This document shows positions 36,223 to 44,964 of a stretch of 64,000 nt of DNA, in pieces (position 1 is the first letter of the stretch; each line of letters starts with the position of its first letter). The DNA comes from JACPUW01 sp049115495. Its GTDB lineage: Bacteria > Bacteroidota > Bacteroidia > CAILMK01 > JACPUW01. The notes beneath the pieces are model-generated. The model was not told the DNA's origin. It did no database searches and saw only the letters and a list, made by a program, of their open reading frames with translations. Where the stretch lies: NCBI GenBank assembly GCA_049115495.1, contig JAGDZV010000010.1, positions 33,764 through 97,763 on the forward strand, given 5' to 3'. A program made the position numbers and the translations under genes.

Positions 36223-37461
36223 ATGCAAAAAATTATTTACCGGGTATCGATAATAATTGTTTTTTCTTTTACTTTTTTCATTTGGGGTTACCTTACTTCA
36301 TCATTTCATAACTTCCCTCATACTCAAGTTAAAGAATTAATACATTATACTAAATCTTTAAAATCAAACCTTTATTGGTTTTTACACAAAAATGATTCAA
36401 TTTATAGTATTAATGAACGTTTTCAAGTTTATAATAATGAATTGAATGGTTCCGTATTAATTGCTGAGCAAGATGAAAATGAAGACTGTTGGATAAGAAT
36501 TTGCACGCTAAACGGGTCCGTTAAGAGAGAGTTTAAAGTTGACTTTAAACTGTACGAAAAAGAATTCGAAAAGGATTTTGACAGAAGAAAATGGTCGCCC
36601 AAAGCTAAAGAGTTGAGGTACTTTATTCATGGAATGGCACTTTTACCTAACAATCAACTAGTGTTTAATATTGAATATTTGGGCATTGTTTGTTTAGATA
36701 GCCTTAATGAAATAAAATGGACGCGAGGTATATACACTCATCATTCATTAACTGTTGATAAACAAGGAAACCTGTGGGTGTGTGGTCCAAGAAAACTTAA
36801 CATCGAATCAGATAATGTTTATGGTGAAGATGAGACAATTCTATGTCTATCTCCAATTGACGGAAATGTAATAAAGGCTTGGTCAATGAAAGATCTTCTT
36901 TATAAAAATGGACTGACAGCTTTTGCCTATCCAATGATTGACACTTCTGTAAGTGACCCATTTCACATCAATGATGTAGAACCTTATCTTTTGGATGATT
37001 CAACGGGTTTTTTCAATAAAAATGATGTTCTTATTTCAATGAGAAATATTAGCACCATATTAGTTTTCAATAAAACCAATGATTCAGTTAAATATATTAA
37101 TTCTGGATCTTTCTGGCGCCAACATGACCCAGATTTCTTTTCTCGTAATTCAATAACTTTATTTGATAATAGAATGCCTTTACCAAGAAAAAATAGTTCT
37201 ATAAGCAGAGTTATTGAGTTAAATGCTGTTTCGGGAAAAACAAAAAGCATTTTTGAAGTCACAAAAAAAGGAAGAACATTTATTACAAATACAATGGGGA
37301 AACATCAATGGATAAATAAAGACTATTTACTTATCACATTTCCATTTAATAGCTCAGCGATTATTGTAAATAGTAATAGTAGGCTTATTTGGGAGCATTC
37401 CAATATTACAAGCAAAAATTCCAAAGGGGTAATTTTCGATTGTGTATACTTCAAAAATTAA
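36223..37461 (+). CDS. Membrane-anchored arylsulfotransferase-like beta-propeller protein
   Basis: The 412-aa protein has one N-terminal transmembrane helix (about 5-24) and a repeat-rich domain. Motifs follow the order seen in arylsulfate sulfotransferase-like propellers: FIHGMALLPNNQLVF, HHSLTVDKQGNLWVCG, DPFHINDVEPY, VLISMRNISTILVFN, WRQHDPDF, ITLFDNRM and SRVIELN. The HxND and RQHDP stretches correspond to likely active-site histidines. True sulfotransfer activity is not shown by this alone. The ATG at 36223 is preferred; an upstream TTG at 36217 overlaps the pabB stop. It is coupled to pabB, without an obvious functional link. Confidence 0.65.
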   Translation: MQKIIYRVSIIIVFSFTFFIWGYLTSSFHNFPHTQVKELIHYTKSLKSNLYWFLHKNDSIYSINERFQVYNNELNGSVLIAEQDENEDCWIRICTLNGSVKREFKVDFKLYEKEFEKDFDRRKWSPKAKELRYFIHGMALLPNNQLVFNIEYLGIVCLDSLNEIKWTRGIYTHHSLTVDKQGNLWVCGPRKLNIESDNVYGEDETILCLSPIDGNVIKAWSMKDLLYKNGLTAFAYPMIDTSVSDPFHINDVEPYLLDDSTGFFNKNDVLISMRNISTILVFNKTNDSVKYINSGSFWRQHDPDFFSRNSITLFDNRMPLPRKNSSISRVIELNAVSGKTKSIFEVTKKGRTFITNTMGKHQWINKDYLLITFPFNSSAIIVNSNSRLIWEHSNITSKNSKGVIFDCVYFKN

Positions 37462-37465
37462 ACTT

Positions 37466-37753
37466 CTACTCCTCTACAATTACATATACATCTTCACCCT
37501 GTTTTTTCATGTAGAAATTCTCCCTAGCATATTTCTCTAATTCTTCTTCATTTTCTTTAAGCCTTAGTTCTTCTTTTTGGAGCTCAATTACTTCAGTAGT
37601 GAAGAACTCTTTGTCATCTTTCAACTTTTTAATTTCATTATCAATTGCTTTTCTAGTTACCCAATCATTTTGGTCAAAAAAGCCAATCCAAATTAAAAAG
37701 AAACACGTAACAATAAAGTACTTGTTCTTCACTACATGAAGTAAATTGCTCAA
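37466..37753 (-). CDS. Septum formation initiator family protein (FtsB/DivIC-like)
   Basis: A 95-aa bitopic inner-membrane protein: one transmembrane helix (about 12-27), then a coiled coil (35-75; KKLKDDKEFFTTEVIELQKE) and the family end motif ELEKYARENFYMKKQGEDVYVI. FtsB/DivIC proteins bridge FtsL and FtsQ in the divisome. It begins 8 nt after enolase, and eno-ftsB adjacency is widespread in bacteria, which supports the call. Confidence 0.9.
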   Translation of the reverse strand: MSNLLHVVKNKYFIVTCFFLIWIGFFDQNDWVTRKAIDNEIKKLKDDKEFFTTEVIELQKEELRLKENEEELEKYARENFYMKKQGEDVYVIVEE

Positions 37754-37761
37754 TAGTTTTT

Positions 37762-39042
37762 TTATTTTACAAATGGCATTTCATTGCCAAAATATGTTGC
37801 AGATGCACCTAAGCTGTCTTCGATTCTCAACAATTGATTATACTTAGCAATCCTGTCAGTTCTAGAAGCACTTCCTGTTTTGATTTGACCCGCATTTAGC
37901 GCTACACTTAAATCAGCTATAGTAGTATCTTCACTTTCACCTGACCTATGACTAATTATGGTTGTTAAACCATTTCTTGCGGCCAGTTGAACAGTTTTTA
38001 TTGTTTCGGTTAAAGTTCCAATCTGATTTAGCTTGACCAAAATTGAATTTCCAGCTCCCATTTCAATTCCTTGTGCAAGCCTTTTTTCATTTGTAACAAA
38101 CAAGTCGTCACCAACAATTTGGGTGTTAGCTCCAACCATATCAGTCAATTTAGTAAAGCCCGACCAATCATCTTCACCCAATGCATCTTCAATTGAAAGT
38201 ATTGGATACTGTTTTACCCAGTTTGCCCAATAATCAACGAGCTCGTCAGAAGAAATTACTTTACCTGATGATTTATAGAATTTATAACCACCATCTACTA
38301 CCATTTCAGTAGCAGCGGCATCCATTGCAATATAAACTTCACTTCCGGCTTTGTAACCTGCGTTTTCAATCGCCTTTAGAACTACTTCAATCGCTTCTTC
38401 ATTTGATGACAAATTAGGAGCAAAACCACCTTCATCACCTACATTGGTTGAATAACCTTTTGATTTCAGTTCTTTTTTAAGTTGATGGAAAATTTCTGTT
38501 CCACAACGCAAAGCTTCTCTAAATGAAGGAGCGCCTACAGGCATTACCATAAATTCCTGAAAGTCGATCTTATTATCGGCATGCTGACCACCATTAAGAA
38601 TATTCATCATTGGAACTGGTAGCTTATTAGCACTAACCCCACCAATATATTGATATAACGGTATCTGTAATTCATTAGCTGCTGCTCTTGCAATGGCTAA
38701 AGATGCCCCAAGAATGGCGTTAGCTCCGAACTTTGCTTTGTTTTCAGTTCCATCAGCATCTATCATTGCCTGATCTAAATCTGCTTGTGCAAATACATCG
38801 TTACCAACTAATAATTCTTTAATAGATGTATTGACATTGTTTACAGCATTTAAGACACCTTTACCAAGGTATCTACTTTTATCACCGTCTCTTAATTCTA
38901 CAGCTTCATAGGCACCTGTTGATGCACCTGATGGAACTATAGCAGATCCAGTCGCGAATTCTGTTTGAACTTCTACCTCAACTGTAGGATTACCTCTTGA
39001 GTCTAATACTTCTCTAGCGTAAACGTTAGTAATAGTTGACAT
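37762..39042 (-). CDS. eno: Enolase
   Basis: Enolase interconverts 2-phosphoglycerate and phosphoenolpyruvate in glycolysis. The 426-aa protein matches the family over its full length: VYAREVLDSRGNPTVEVEV at the N-terminus, GASTGAYEAVELRDGD, NGGQHADN, FQEFMVMPVGAPSFREAL, SIEDALGEDDW with metal ligands, QIVGDDLFVTN, and the catalytic lysine region ILVKLNQIGT followed by SHRSGESEDTTIADL. Only 2 nt separate it from carA. Confidence 0.98.
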   Translation of the reverse strand: MSTITNVYAREVLDSRGNPTVEVEVQTEFATGSAIVPSGASTGAYEAVELRDGDKSRYLGKGVLNAVNNVNTSIKELLVGNDVFAQADLDQAMIDADGTENKAKFGANAILGASLAIARAAANELQIPLYQYIGGVSANKLPVPMMNILNGGQHADNKIDFQEFMVMPVGAPSFREALRCGTEIFHQLKKELKSKGYSTNVGDEGGFAPNLSSNEEAIEVVLKAIENAGYKAGSEVYIAMDAAATEMVVDGGYKFYKSSGKVISSDELVDYWANWVKQYPILSIEDALGEDDWSGFTKLTDMVGANTQIVGDDLFVTNEKRLAQGIEMGAGNSILVKLNQIGTLTETIKTVQLAARNGLTTIISHRSGESEDTTIADLSVALNAGQIKTGSASRTDRIAKYNQLLRIEDSLGASATYFGNEMPFVK

Positions 39043-39044
39043 TT

Positions 39045-40145
39045 TTACTTTTTAATTTGTTTTAAAAATTGATCAAATAAATATTTTGAATCGTTTGGTC
39101 CTGGTGCAGCCTCAGGGTGATACTGCACACTAAAAGCAGGTAGAGTTTTATGTTTAATACCTTCTACGGTATCATCATTTAAGTTCATGTGCGTAATTTC
39201 AAGATCATTATTCAACTCAACGTCCTCTTTACTAATTGAGAATCCATGATTTTGTGATGTTACTTCACATTTTCCAGTTGCAAGATTAATTACAGGATGA
39301 TTTATTCCCCTATGCCCATTATGCATCTTATAAGTTGAAACGCCCTGGCTTCTTGCGAATATTTGATGCCCCAAACAAATACCAAAAAAAGGTTTTTCAG
39401 TATTTAGCATATCTTCGACTGTTTCTACAGCATAATCCATTACCGCCGGATCCCCGGGTCCGTTAGAAGCAAAAAAACCATCTGGCGTCCATTCCATTAT
39501 TTTAGAAAACTTCGAGTTCGCTGGAAAAACCTTCAAATAACACCCCCTACTTGCAAGGTTCTCTAGAATACTCTTTTTCACTCCAAGATCTAATACGGCA
39601 ATCTTAACCGAAGATTCTTCATTACCAACAAAATATGGCTCTTTAGTGGTAACTAAAGAAGACAGCTCCAATCCGGCCATACTTGGAACCTTAGCAAGTT
39701 CCTTTTGCAAATGACTATTTTCTATATTCTCTGAAGATATTATGCAATTCATTGCACCTTTATCCCTTACATGTTTAACTAAGGCACGTGTATCTACACC
39801 AGTAATTCCTACAATTTTTTCATCTAGTAGATATTGCTGAATCTCGTCATCAGCCATTGGTCTAGAAAATAAATTGGTGTAATTTCTTGTAATTAACCCC
39901 TTTATCTTTACGCTTTCCGATTCAGAATCACTGTTTTTAGTTCCATAATTACCAATATGTACATTTGTCATAGTAATTACTTGTCCATAATACGATGGGT
40001 CTGTAAAAATCTCTTGATACCCCGTCATCCCCGTATTAAAACATACTTCACCAGTAGTTGTACCAATTTTGCCAGCCGACCAACCTTCAAATACGGCCCC
40101 GTCTTCGAGCATAACTTTTGCGGGAACCTTTTCGAAATACTTCAT
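39045..40145 (-). CDS. carA: Carbamoyl-phosphate synthase small subunit
   Basis: CarA hydrolyses glutamine and passes ammonia to CarB for carbamoyl phosphate. From the ATG at 40145 the protein is 366 aa; an upstream start at 40187 would put the rplQ terminator inside the coding region and adds an atypical N-terminus. Seen: FNTGMTGYQEIFTDPSYYGQ, the class I amidotransferase nucleophile in FFGICLGHQI, and the His/Glu pair in FSVQYHPEAAPGP. carB is not in the window. It leads a carA-eno-ftsB unit. Confidence 0.95.
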   Translation of the reverse strand: MKYFEKVPAKVMLEDGAVFEGWSAGKIGTTTGEVCFNTGMTGYQEIFTDPSYYGQVITMTNVHIGNYGTKNSDSESESVKIKGLITRNYTNLFSRPMADDEIQQYLLDEKIVGITGVDTRALVKHVRDKGAMNCIISSENIENSHLQKELAKVPSMAGLELSSLVTTKEPYFVGNEESSVKIAVLDLGVKKSILENLASRGCYLKVFPANSKFSKIMEWTPDGFFASNGPGDPAVMDYAVETVEDMLNTEKPFFGICLGHQIFARSQGVSTYKMHNGHRGINHPVINLATGKCEVTSQNHGFSISKEDVELNNDLEITHMNLNDDTVEGIKHKTLPAFSVQYHPEAAPGPNDSKYLFDQFLKQIKK

Positions 40146-40157
40146 ATCTATTGCATT

Positions 40158-40196
40158 AAAAAAGGGATGAAGCAAATTTAACTTCATCCCTTTTTT
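40158..40196 (-). terminator. Strong terminator after the ribosomal operon, only 12 nt from carA
   Basis: A perfect 15-bp stem (AAAAAAGGGATGAAG with CTTCATCCCTTTTTT) with a 9-nt loop works in both directions. It ends the rplQ transcript. Its loop contains TAAATTTG on the minus strand, which fits the -7 consensus. Confidence 0.9.
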
Positions 40197-40217
40197 ATTA
40201 TAAGAATATTATCAAGA

Positions 40218-40799
40218 TTAATCTTCTTTCTTTTCTTCTTCAGAATCAGAATTATCTATTACTTGATCACTACTATCAGAAGAATCTTCAATTATATCAG
40301 TAGCTATTTCTTCAGCATTAGTCTCTTCCACTTCTGAAACTGTTTCAGATACTTCTGCTTTCTTTCCACCTCGTCTTCTTCTTCGCTTAGAAGTTTTACC
40401 CGCTGACTTACTTTGGGTATACATATCATTGAAGTCTACTAATTCGATAATTGCCATTTCAGCATTATCGCCTAATCGTGCTCCAAGTTTTATAATTCTT
40501 GTATAACCACCATCTCTATCTGCTACTTTTCCGGCAACCGATGTAAACAGCTCTTTTACCGCATGTTTATCTTGAAGATATTTAAATGCCACTCTACTTG
40601 CATTCATTAAATCATCTCCACTTTCGTTACCTTTTGCTTTGGTAATTACTGGCTCAACATATTGTCTCAAAGCCTTTGCTTTGGCAACAGTTGTTTTTAT
40701 TCTTTTATTAAGAATTAATGAGCTGGCCATGTTTCTAAACATTGCCTTTCTATGGCCCACTTTTCTTCCTAAATGATTAAACTTTTTTCCGTGTCTCAT
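40218..40799 (-). CDS. rplQ: 50S ribosomal protein L17, long acidic C-terminus
   Basis: Residues 1-115 are a standard L17 (MRHGKKFNHLGRKVGHRKAM ... YTRIIKLGARLGDNAEMAIIELV). The rest, up to residue 193, is an Arg/Lys cluster (SKRRRRRGGKK) followed by a Glu/Asp/Ser-rich tail, absent from E. coli L17 (about 127 aa) but known in Bacteroidota. It is the last gene of the alpha operon, 4 nt after rpoA. Confidence 0.97.
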   Translation of the reverse strand: MRHGKKFNHLGRKVGHRKAMFRNMASSLILNKRIKTTVAKAKALRQYVEPVITKAKGNESGDDLMNASRVAFKYLQDKHAVKELFTSVAGKVADRDGGYTRIIKLGARLGDNAEMAIIELVDFNDMYTQSKSAGKTSKRRRRRGGKKAEVSETVSEVEETNAEEIATDIIEDSSDSSDQVIDNSDSEEEKKED

Positions 40800-40803
40800 T
40801 TTC

Positions 40804-41793
40804 TTAATCTTCGTCTAATCTATACTTAACTGTATCCATACCAAAGGTCAAGCTCTTGTCTCTAACTAGCTCTTCAAGCTCAGCCAATGATTTTTTACCA
40901 AAGTTTCTGAATTTCAATAAATCAGCAATATCATACTGCACCAAGTCTCCTAGAGTTTTAATTTCAGCAGCTCTTAAGCAATTGAACGCTCTAACTGAAA
41001 GATCTAAGTCAGTAAGTGGAGTTTTAAGAAGTTTACGCATATGTAAATACTTCTCATCCACTTGGCTATCTTCCTTCTTCATCTCGCTGTCAAGCGTAAT
41101 GTTTTCATCTGAGAACAACATCATATGCTGTATCATAATCTTAGCCGCTTGTTTCAAGGCTTCTTCAGGATGAATAGATCCGTCAGTTTCTAAGAATATG
41201 ATTAATTTCTCGAAATCCGTTGCTTGTCCTACACGCGTATTTTCAACTTCATAACGCACAAGTTTAATTGGAGAGTAAATGGCATCAATAGGAATTAAAC
41301 CCACTGGTGCTTCTTTTGGCTTGTTGTCATCAGCCGGAACATATCCACGACCTTTGCTAACCGTTAACTCAACTTCCAATTTAACCGAAGGCTCCATTGA
41401 ACAAATAACATGCTCTGGATTTAATACTTGAAAAGCACTTGATGCTTTTCCTATATCAGCTCCTGAAAGGCTATCTTGGCCATTAATAGAAATGAAGATT
41501 TTCTCTTCTTCTTCTTCTCCAATTGGCTTAAATCTAACCTGCTTAAGATTTAATACAATCTCAGTAACATCTTCGTAAACGCCACTAATTGTAGAGAACT
41601 CGTGTGGTACACCGTGAATTCTTAAAGATGTAATGGCATAACCTTCTAAAGATGAGAGTAAAACTCTTCTTAAGCTATTACCAATAGTTACACCATAACC
41701 TTTCTCTAGAGGTGCAAATTCGAAAGTTCCATCAAAATCGGAAGCTTTCTGCATTACTACTCTTTCAGGTTTATGAAATGTTGCAGTACTCAT
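40804..41793 (-). CDS. rpoA: DNA-directed RNA polymerase alpha subunit
   Basis: The 329-aa protein has the N-terminal dimerisation domain (PLEKGYGVTIGNSLRRVLLSS) and the C-terminal domain with paired helix-hairpin-helix (LDLSVRAFNCLRAAEIKTLGDL, LKFRNFGKKSLAELEE). A frame open to 41835 adds 14 residues that overlap rpsD; the ATG at 41793 (MSTATFHKPE) matches the family start. It sits between rpsD and rplQ as usual. Confidence 0.98.
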   Translation of the reverse strand: MSTATFHKPERVVMQKASDFDGTFEFAPLEKGYGVTIGNSLRRVLLSSLEGYAITSLRIHGVPHEFSTISGVYEDVTEIVLNLKQVRFKPIGEEEEEKIFISINGQDSLSGADIGKASSAFQVLNPEHVICSMEPSVKLEVELTVSKGRGYVPADDNKPKEAPVGLIPIDAIYSPIKLVRYEVENTRVGQATDFEKLIIFLETDGSIHPEEALKQAAKIMIQHMMLFSDENITLDSEMKKEDSQVDEKYLHMRKLLKTPLTDLDLSVRAFNCLRAAEIKTLGDLVQYDIADLLKFRNFGKKSLAELEELVRDKSLTFGMDTVKYRLDED

Positions 41794-41812
41794 ATTTAAA
41801 TCTTCAATTAGG

Positions 41813-42418
41813 TTATTTAGAGTAAAGTTCCACAATCAACTGCTCCTTGATGTTTTCAGGAATCTCGTCTCTTTGAGGATAGTTTACAAATTTTCCACTT
41901 AACGCAGCAGCATCCCATTCTAGCCAAGAAAACCCTTTGTTTCCACGAGCTAATGAGTCTGAAACCACTTGTAAAGTTCTTGATCTTTCTCTTACCGACA
42001 CTACGTCGCCGGGACGAAGCGCATATGAAGGAATGTTAACGATTTCTCCATTTACTAGAATGTGCTTGTGCAAAACAAATTGTCTTGCAGCTCTTCTTGT
42101 GGGAGCAATTCCTAAACGAAAAACAGTATTATCTAATCTCCCTTCCAAAAACTTCAATAAGTTTTCACCAGTAATACCTTTCTTACTTGCAGCTTTATCA
42201 AAAAGGTTTCTGAACTGTCTTTCAAGCATACCATAAGTATATTTCGCTTTTTGCTTTTCAGCTAATTGCACAGCATACTCTGACTTCTTACCTCTTCTTT
42301 TATTCGGTCCATGTTGCCCTGGGCCGTAAGGTTTTCTATCTAAAGTTTTATCAGGTCCGAAAATTGGATCTTTAAACTTTCTAGCAATTTTTGTTTTGGG
42401 TCCTCTATATCTAGCCAT
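41813..42418 (-). CDS. rpsD: 30S ribosomal protein S4
   Basis: The 201-aa primary 16S-binding protein has the N-terminal MARYRGPKTKIARKF and the S4 RNA-binding motif (RLDNTVFRLGIAPTRRAARQFVLHKHILVNG). It lacks the N-terminal zinc-binding cysteines found in some S4 proteins. S4 represses the alpha operon in other bacteria; whether it does here is not visible. It is 18 nt after rpsK. Confidence 0.98.
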   Translation of the reverse strand: MARYRGPKTKIARKFKDPIFGPDKTLDRKPYGPGQHGPNKRRGKKSEYAVQLAEKQKAKYTYGMLERQFRNLFDKAASKKGITGENLLKFLEGRLDNTVFRLGIAPTRRAARQFVLHKHILVNGEIVNIPSYALRPGDVVSVRERSRTLQVVSDSLARGNKGFSWLEWDAAALSGKFVNYPQRDEIPENIKEQLIVELYSK

Positions 42419-42436
42419 TGGATACTCTTTTTTAGA

Positions 42437-42832
42437 TTAAACTCTCCTTCTTTTAGGTGGACGACAACCGTTATGCGGAACTGGAGTTACATCGTAAATA
42501 GTTTGTACCTCAATTCCTGAGTTATGAAAGGTTCTTATCGCAGAATCTCTTCCTGATCCTGGACCTTTTACATAAACGTCGGCTTTTCTCATTCCAAGAT
42601 CATAAGCCACCTTAGAACAATCTGTAGCCGCAACTTGCGCTGCATAAGGAGTATTTTTCTTAGAACCTCTAAACCCCATTTTACCAGCTGAAGACCATGA
42701 AATTACATCACCATTTGCATTAGTTACTGAAATGATAATATTATTAAATGTAGCCTTGATAAAAATCTTGCCGATAGGGTCAACAACAACTTTTCTTTTA
42801 CGAGTCGTAGTTTTTGAAGATTGCTTAGCCAT
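42437..42832 (-). CDS. rpsK: 30S ribosomal protein S11
   Basis: The 131-aa platform protein shows FIKATFNNIIISVTNANGD, SSAGKMGFRGSKKNTPYAAQ, VYVKGPGSGRDSAIR and the basic end HNGCRPPKRRRV. Length and order are standard. It is 6 nt after rpsM. Confidence 0.98.
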   Translation of the reverse strand: MAKQSSKTTTRKRKVVVDPIGKIFIKATFNNIIISVTNANGDVISWSSAGKMGFRGSKKNTPYAAQVAATDCSKVAYDLGMRKADVYVKGPGSGRDSAIRTFHNSGIEVQTIYDVTPVPHNGCRPPKRRRV

Positions 42833-42838
42833 ATACTA

Positions 42839-43216
42839 TTATTTAGTAGCTTTTTTCTTGTTAGCTACGGTCTTTCTCTTTCCTTTTCTAGTACGTGCAT
42901 TCGTTTTGGTTCTTTGTCCGCGAACAGGTAAACCTTTTCTATGACGCAAACCACGATAACATCCAATATCAAGTAAACGCTTAATATTTACCTGAGTTTC
43001 AGACCTTAAATCACCTTCTACTTTGAAAGTTTCGTTTATGATCTTTCTAATGGCAGTTAACTGCTCATCTGACCAGTCTTGTACCTTAATATTGTAATCA
43101 ACATTGGCTGTGTCCAATATCTTTTTAGCTGTAGAATTACCAATTCCGTAAATGTAGGTTAAGCCTACAATTCCTCTTTTATTTCTTGGTAAGTCAACTC
43201 CTGTAATACGTGCCAT
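42839..43216 (-). CDS. rpsM: 30S ribosomal protein S13
   Basis: The 125-aa head protein begins MARITGVDLPRNKRGIVGLT and has the RGLRHRKGLPVRGQRTKTNARTRKG extension contacting tRNAs (shown by its ends RGLRHRKG and RTKTNART). Standard length. It is 1 nt after rpmJ. Confidence 0.98.
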   Translation of the reverse strand: MARITGVDLPRNKRGIVGLTYIYGIGNSTAKKILDTANVDYNIKVQDWSDEQLTAIRKIINETFKVEGDLRSETQVNIKRLLDIGCYRGLRHRKGLPVRGQRTKTNARTRKGKRKTVANKKKATK

Positions 43217-43217
43217 T

Positions 43218-43334
43218 CTAGTGTTGTCTTTGTTTAAATCGTGGATTTTTCTTGTTAATCACATAAACCCTGCCTTTGCGGCGAACCACTTTACAGTCAG
43301 AGCTGCGTTTCTTAACTGAAGTTCGTACTTTCAT
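43218..43334 (-). CDS. rpmJ: 50S ribosomal protein L36, zinc-free type
   Basis: Hand translation gives 38 aa starting MKVRTSVKKRSSDCKVVRRK. Of the usual three Cys and one His that bind zinc, only Cys14 remains: the first Cys is Ser, the third is Asn (VYVINKK) and the His is Phe (PRFKQRQ). It is therefore the zinc-independent form. It lies 1 nt after infA and before rpsM. Confidence 0.95.
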   Translation of the reverse strand: MKVRTSVKKRSSDCKVVRRKGRVYVINKKNPRFKQRQH

Positions 43335-43335
43335 G

Positions 43336-43554
43336 TTACTTGTATCTATAAGTTATCCTTCCTTTGGTAAGGTCATAGGGCGACATTTCAACTTTCACCT
43401 TATCACCTGGTAATATTCTTATATAGTGCATTCTCATTTTACCAGAGATATGCGCCAATATTTCGTGGCCATTTTCAAGCTCTACTCTAAACATTGCGTT
43501 TGGCAGTGCTTCTATCACTTCACCATCTTGCTCAATTGTAGCTTGTTTTGCCAT
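43336..43554 (-). CDS. infA: Translation initiation factor IF-1
   Basis: The 72-aa S1/OB-fold protein reads GEVIEALPNAMFRVELENGHEILAHISGKMR-like throughout (key parts: VIEALPNAMFRVEL, MRMHYIRILPGDKVKVEMSPYDL). It binds the A site during initiation. It follows secY directly; the map gene usual at this place is missing. Confidence 0.98.
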   Translation of the reverse strand: MAKQATIEQDGEVIEALPNAMFRVELENGHEILAHISGKMRMHYIRILPGDKVKVEMSPYDLTKGRITYRYK

Positions 43555-43580
43555 TTCTATTTTCTATTTTTTTGGGCTTG

Positions 43581-43588
43581 CAAAAGTA
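43581..43588 (-). promoter_or_regulatory. Candidate internal promoter -7 box before infA
   Basis: The complement is TACTTTTG, identical to the -7 octamers of rpmH and rpsL, 27 nt before the infA ATG and just past the secY stop. The -33 TTTG is not clear, so this may be a weak internal start. Confidence 0.45.
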
Positions 43589-43600
43589 AGTAATATTTCA

Positions 43601-44956
43601 TTACGCAATACCACCTACTGAAGAAGTTGCTCTTCCCTTAGCTCTTCCTGATCTTAGCAATCCATCGTATCGCTTCATAAGCAAATGACTGTTGATTTGC
43701 TGAATTGTGTCTAAAATCACCCCAACCATAATCAACAATGATGTTCCACCAAAGAAATATGCAAATCCCTGATCTACTCCAAAAATCATTGCGAATGCAG
43801 GGAAAATCGCTACCGCTGCTAAAAATAACGATCCAGGAAAAGTAATTCTACTCATTACTTCATCAATGAAATCAGCAGTATCCTTTCCTGGCTTAATACC
43901 TGGAACAAAGCCACCATTTCTTTTTAAGTCATCAGCGATTTGTGTTGGATTAATAGTTACCGCAGTGTAGAAATATGTAAAAGCAATAATCAATACAGCA
44001 AACGTCAAATTATAAACCCAACCTGTATAATCATTAAAAGCTACGCTTAATGCACTCATAGAGTCACTATCAGGAAACAATCCTGCAAATGCTGCTGGTA
44101 AAAACATTAGTGCTTGAGCGAAGATTATTGGCATTACACCAGATGCATTAACCTTAAGTGGTAGAAAGTCTCTTTTACCTCCCTGAGGTTTGTTTCCAAT
44201 AACCCTTTTTGCATACTGAACAGGAACTCTTCTCACACCTTGCACTAGCATTACCGTAAGAAGTATTACAAAAAGTAGTATTACTACTTCAAGAATCAAT
44301 ACAATTAAACCTGCACCTTCTCCACTCATTCTATTAGCTACTTCTTGAGCAATTGATTGAGGGAAGCGGGCAATGATTCCAATCATGATTATTATCGAAA
44401 TACCGTTACCTATTCCTCTATCAGTAATTTTTTCACCTAGCCACATTACGAATAATGTACCCGTTGTTAATAGTATAACATTTACGGCCATAAACAAGCC
44501 TTGTGACATGTCATCAACAATTACACCACTTTCTGATTGGTTTTGTAGATTAATAAGATAACTAAACGCTTGTACCACCGTAATGGCTATAGTTAATAAG
44601 CGAGTTATCTGATTTTGCTTGTTTCTGCCTGACTCTCCTTCTTTCTGCAGCCTTTGGAAATATGGTACCGCAATACCCATCAATTGTATTACAATTGACG
44701 CGGAGATATATGGCATAATTCCCAAAGCAAAAATTGAAGCCCTAGAGAAGGCTCCACCGGCGAAGATGTCAATCAAACCTTGAAGACCTTTTTGTGCTTG
44801 CTCAGTGTATTGATTCAATGCATTAGTATCAATTCCTGGCAATACCACGAATGAACCAAACCTGTATACAGCAATAAAACCTAAAGTAATCAGAATTTTA
44901 TTTCTGAGTTCCTCAATTTTCCAAATGTGCTTGATCGTATCTAAGAACCGTTTCAT
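43601..44956 (-). CDS. secY: Protein translocase subunit SecY
   Basis: The 451-aa membrane protein has ten hydrophobic segments and forms the Sec channel with SecE and SecG. Seen: FGSFVVLPGID, the plug region GGAFSRASIFALGIMPYISASI, RRVPVQYAKRV in the cytosolic loop for SecA or ribosome binding, and GGFVPGIKPG. It is 8 nt after rplO. Confidence 0.97.
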   Translation of the reverse strand: MKRFLDTIKHIWKIEELRNKILITLGFIAVYRFGSFVVLPGIDTNALNQYTEQAQKGLQGLIDIFAGGAFSRASIFALGIMPYISASIVIQLMGIAVPYFQRLQKEGESGRNKQNQITRLLTIAITVVQAFSYLINLQNQSESGVIVDDMSQGLFMAVNVILLTTGTLFVMWLGEKITDRGIGNGISIIIMIGIIARFPQSIAQEVANRMSGEGAGLIVLILEVVILLFVILLTVMLVQGVRRVPVQYAKRVIGNKPQGGKRDFLPLKVNASGVMPIIFAQALMFLPAAFAGLFPDSDSMSALSVAFNDYTGWVYNLTFAVLIIAFTYFYTAVTINPTQIADDLKRNGGFVPGIKPGKDTADFIDEVMSRITFPGSLFLAAVAIFPAFAMIFGVDQGFAYFFGGTSLLIMVGVILDTIQQINSHLLMKRYDGLLRSGRAKGRATSSVGGIA

Positions 44957-44964
44957 TTATTCAA

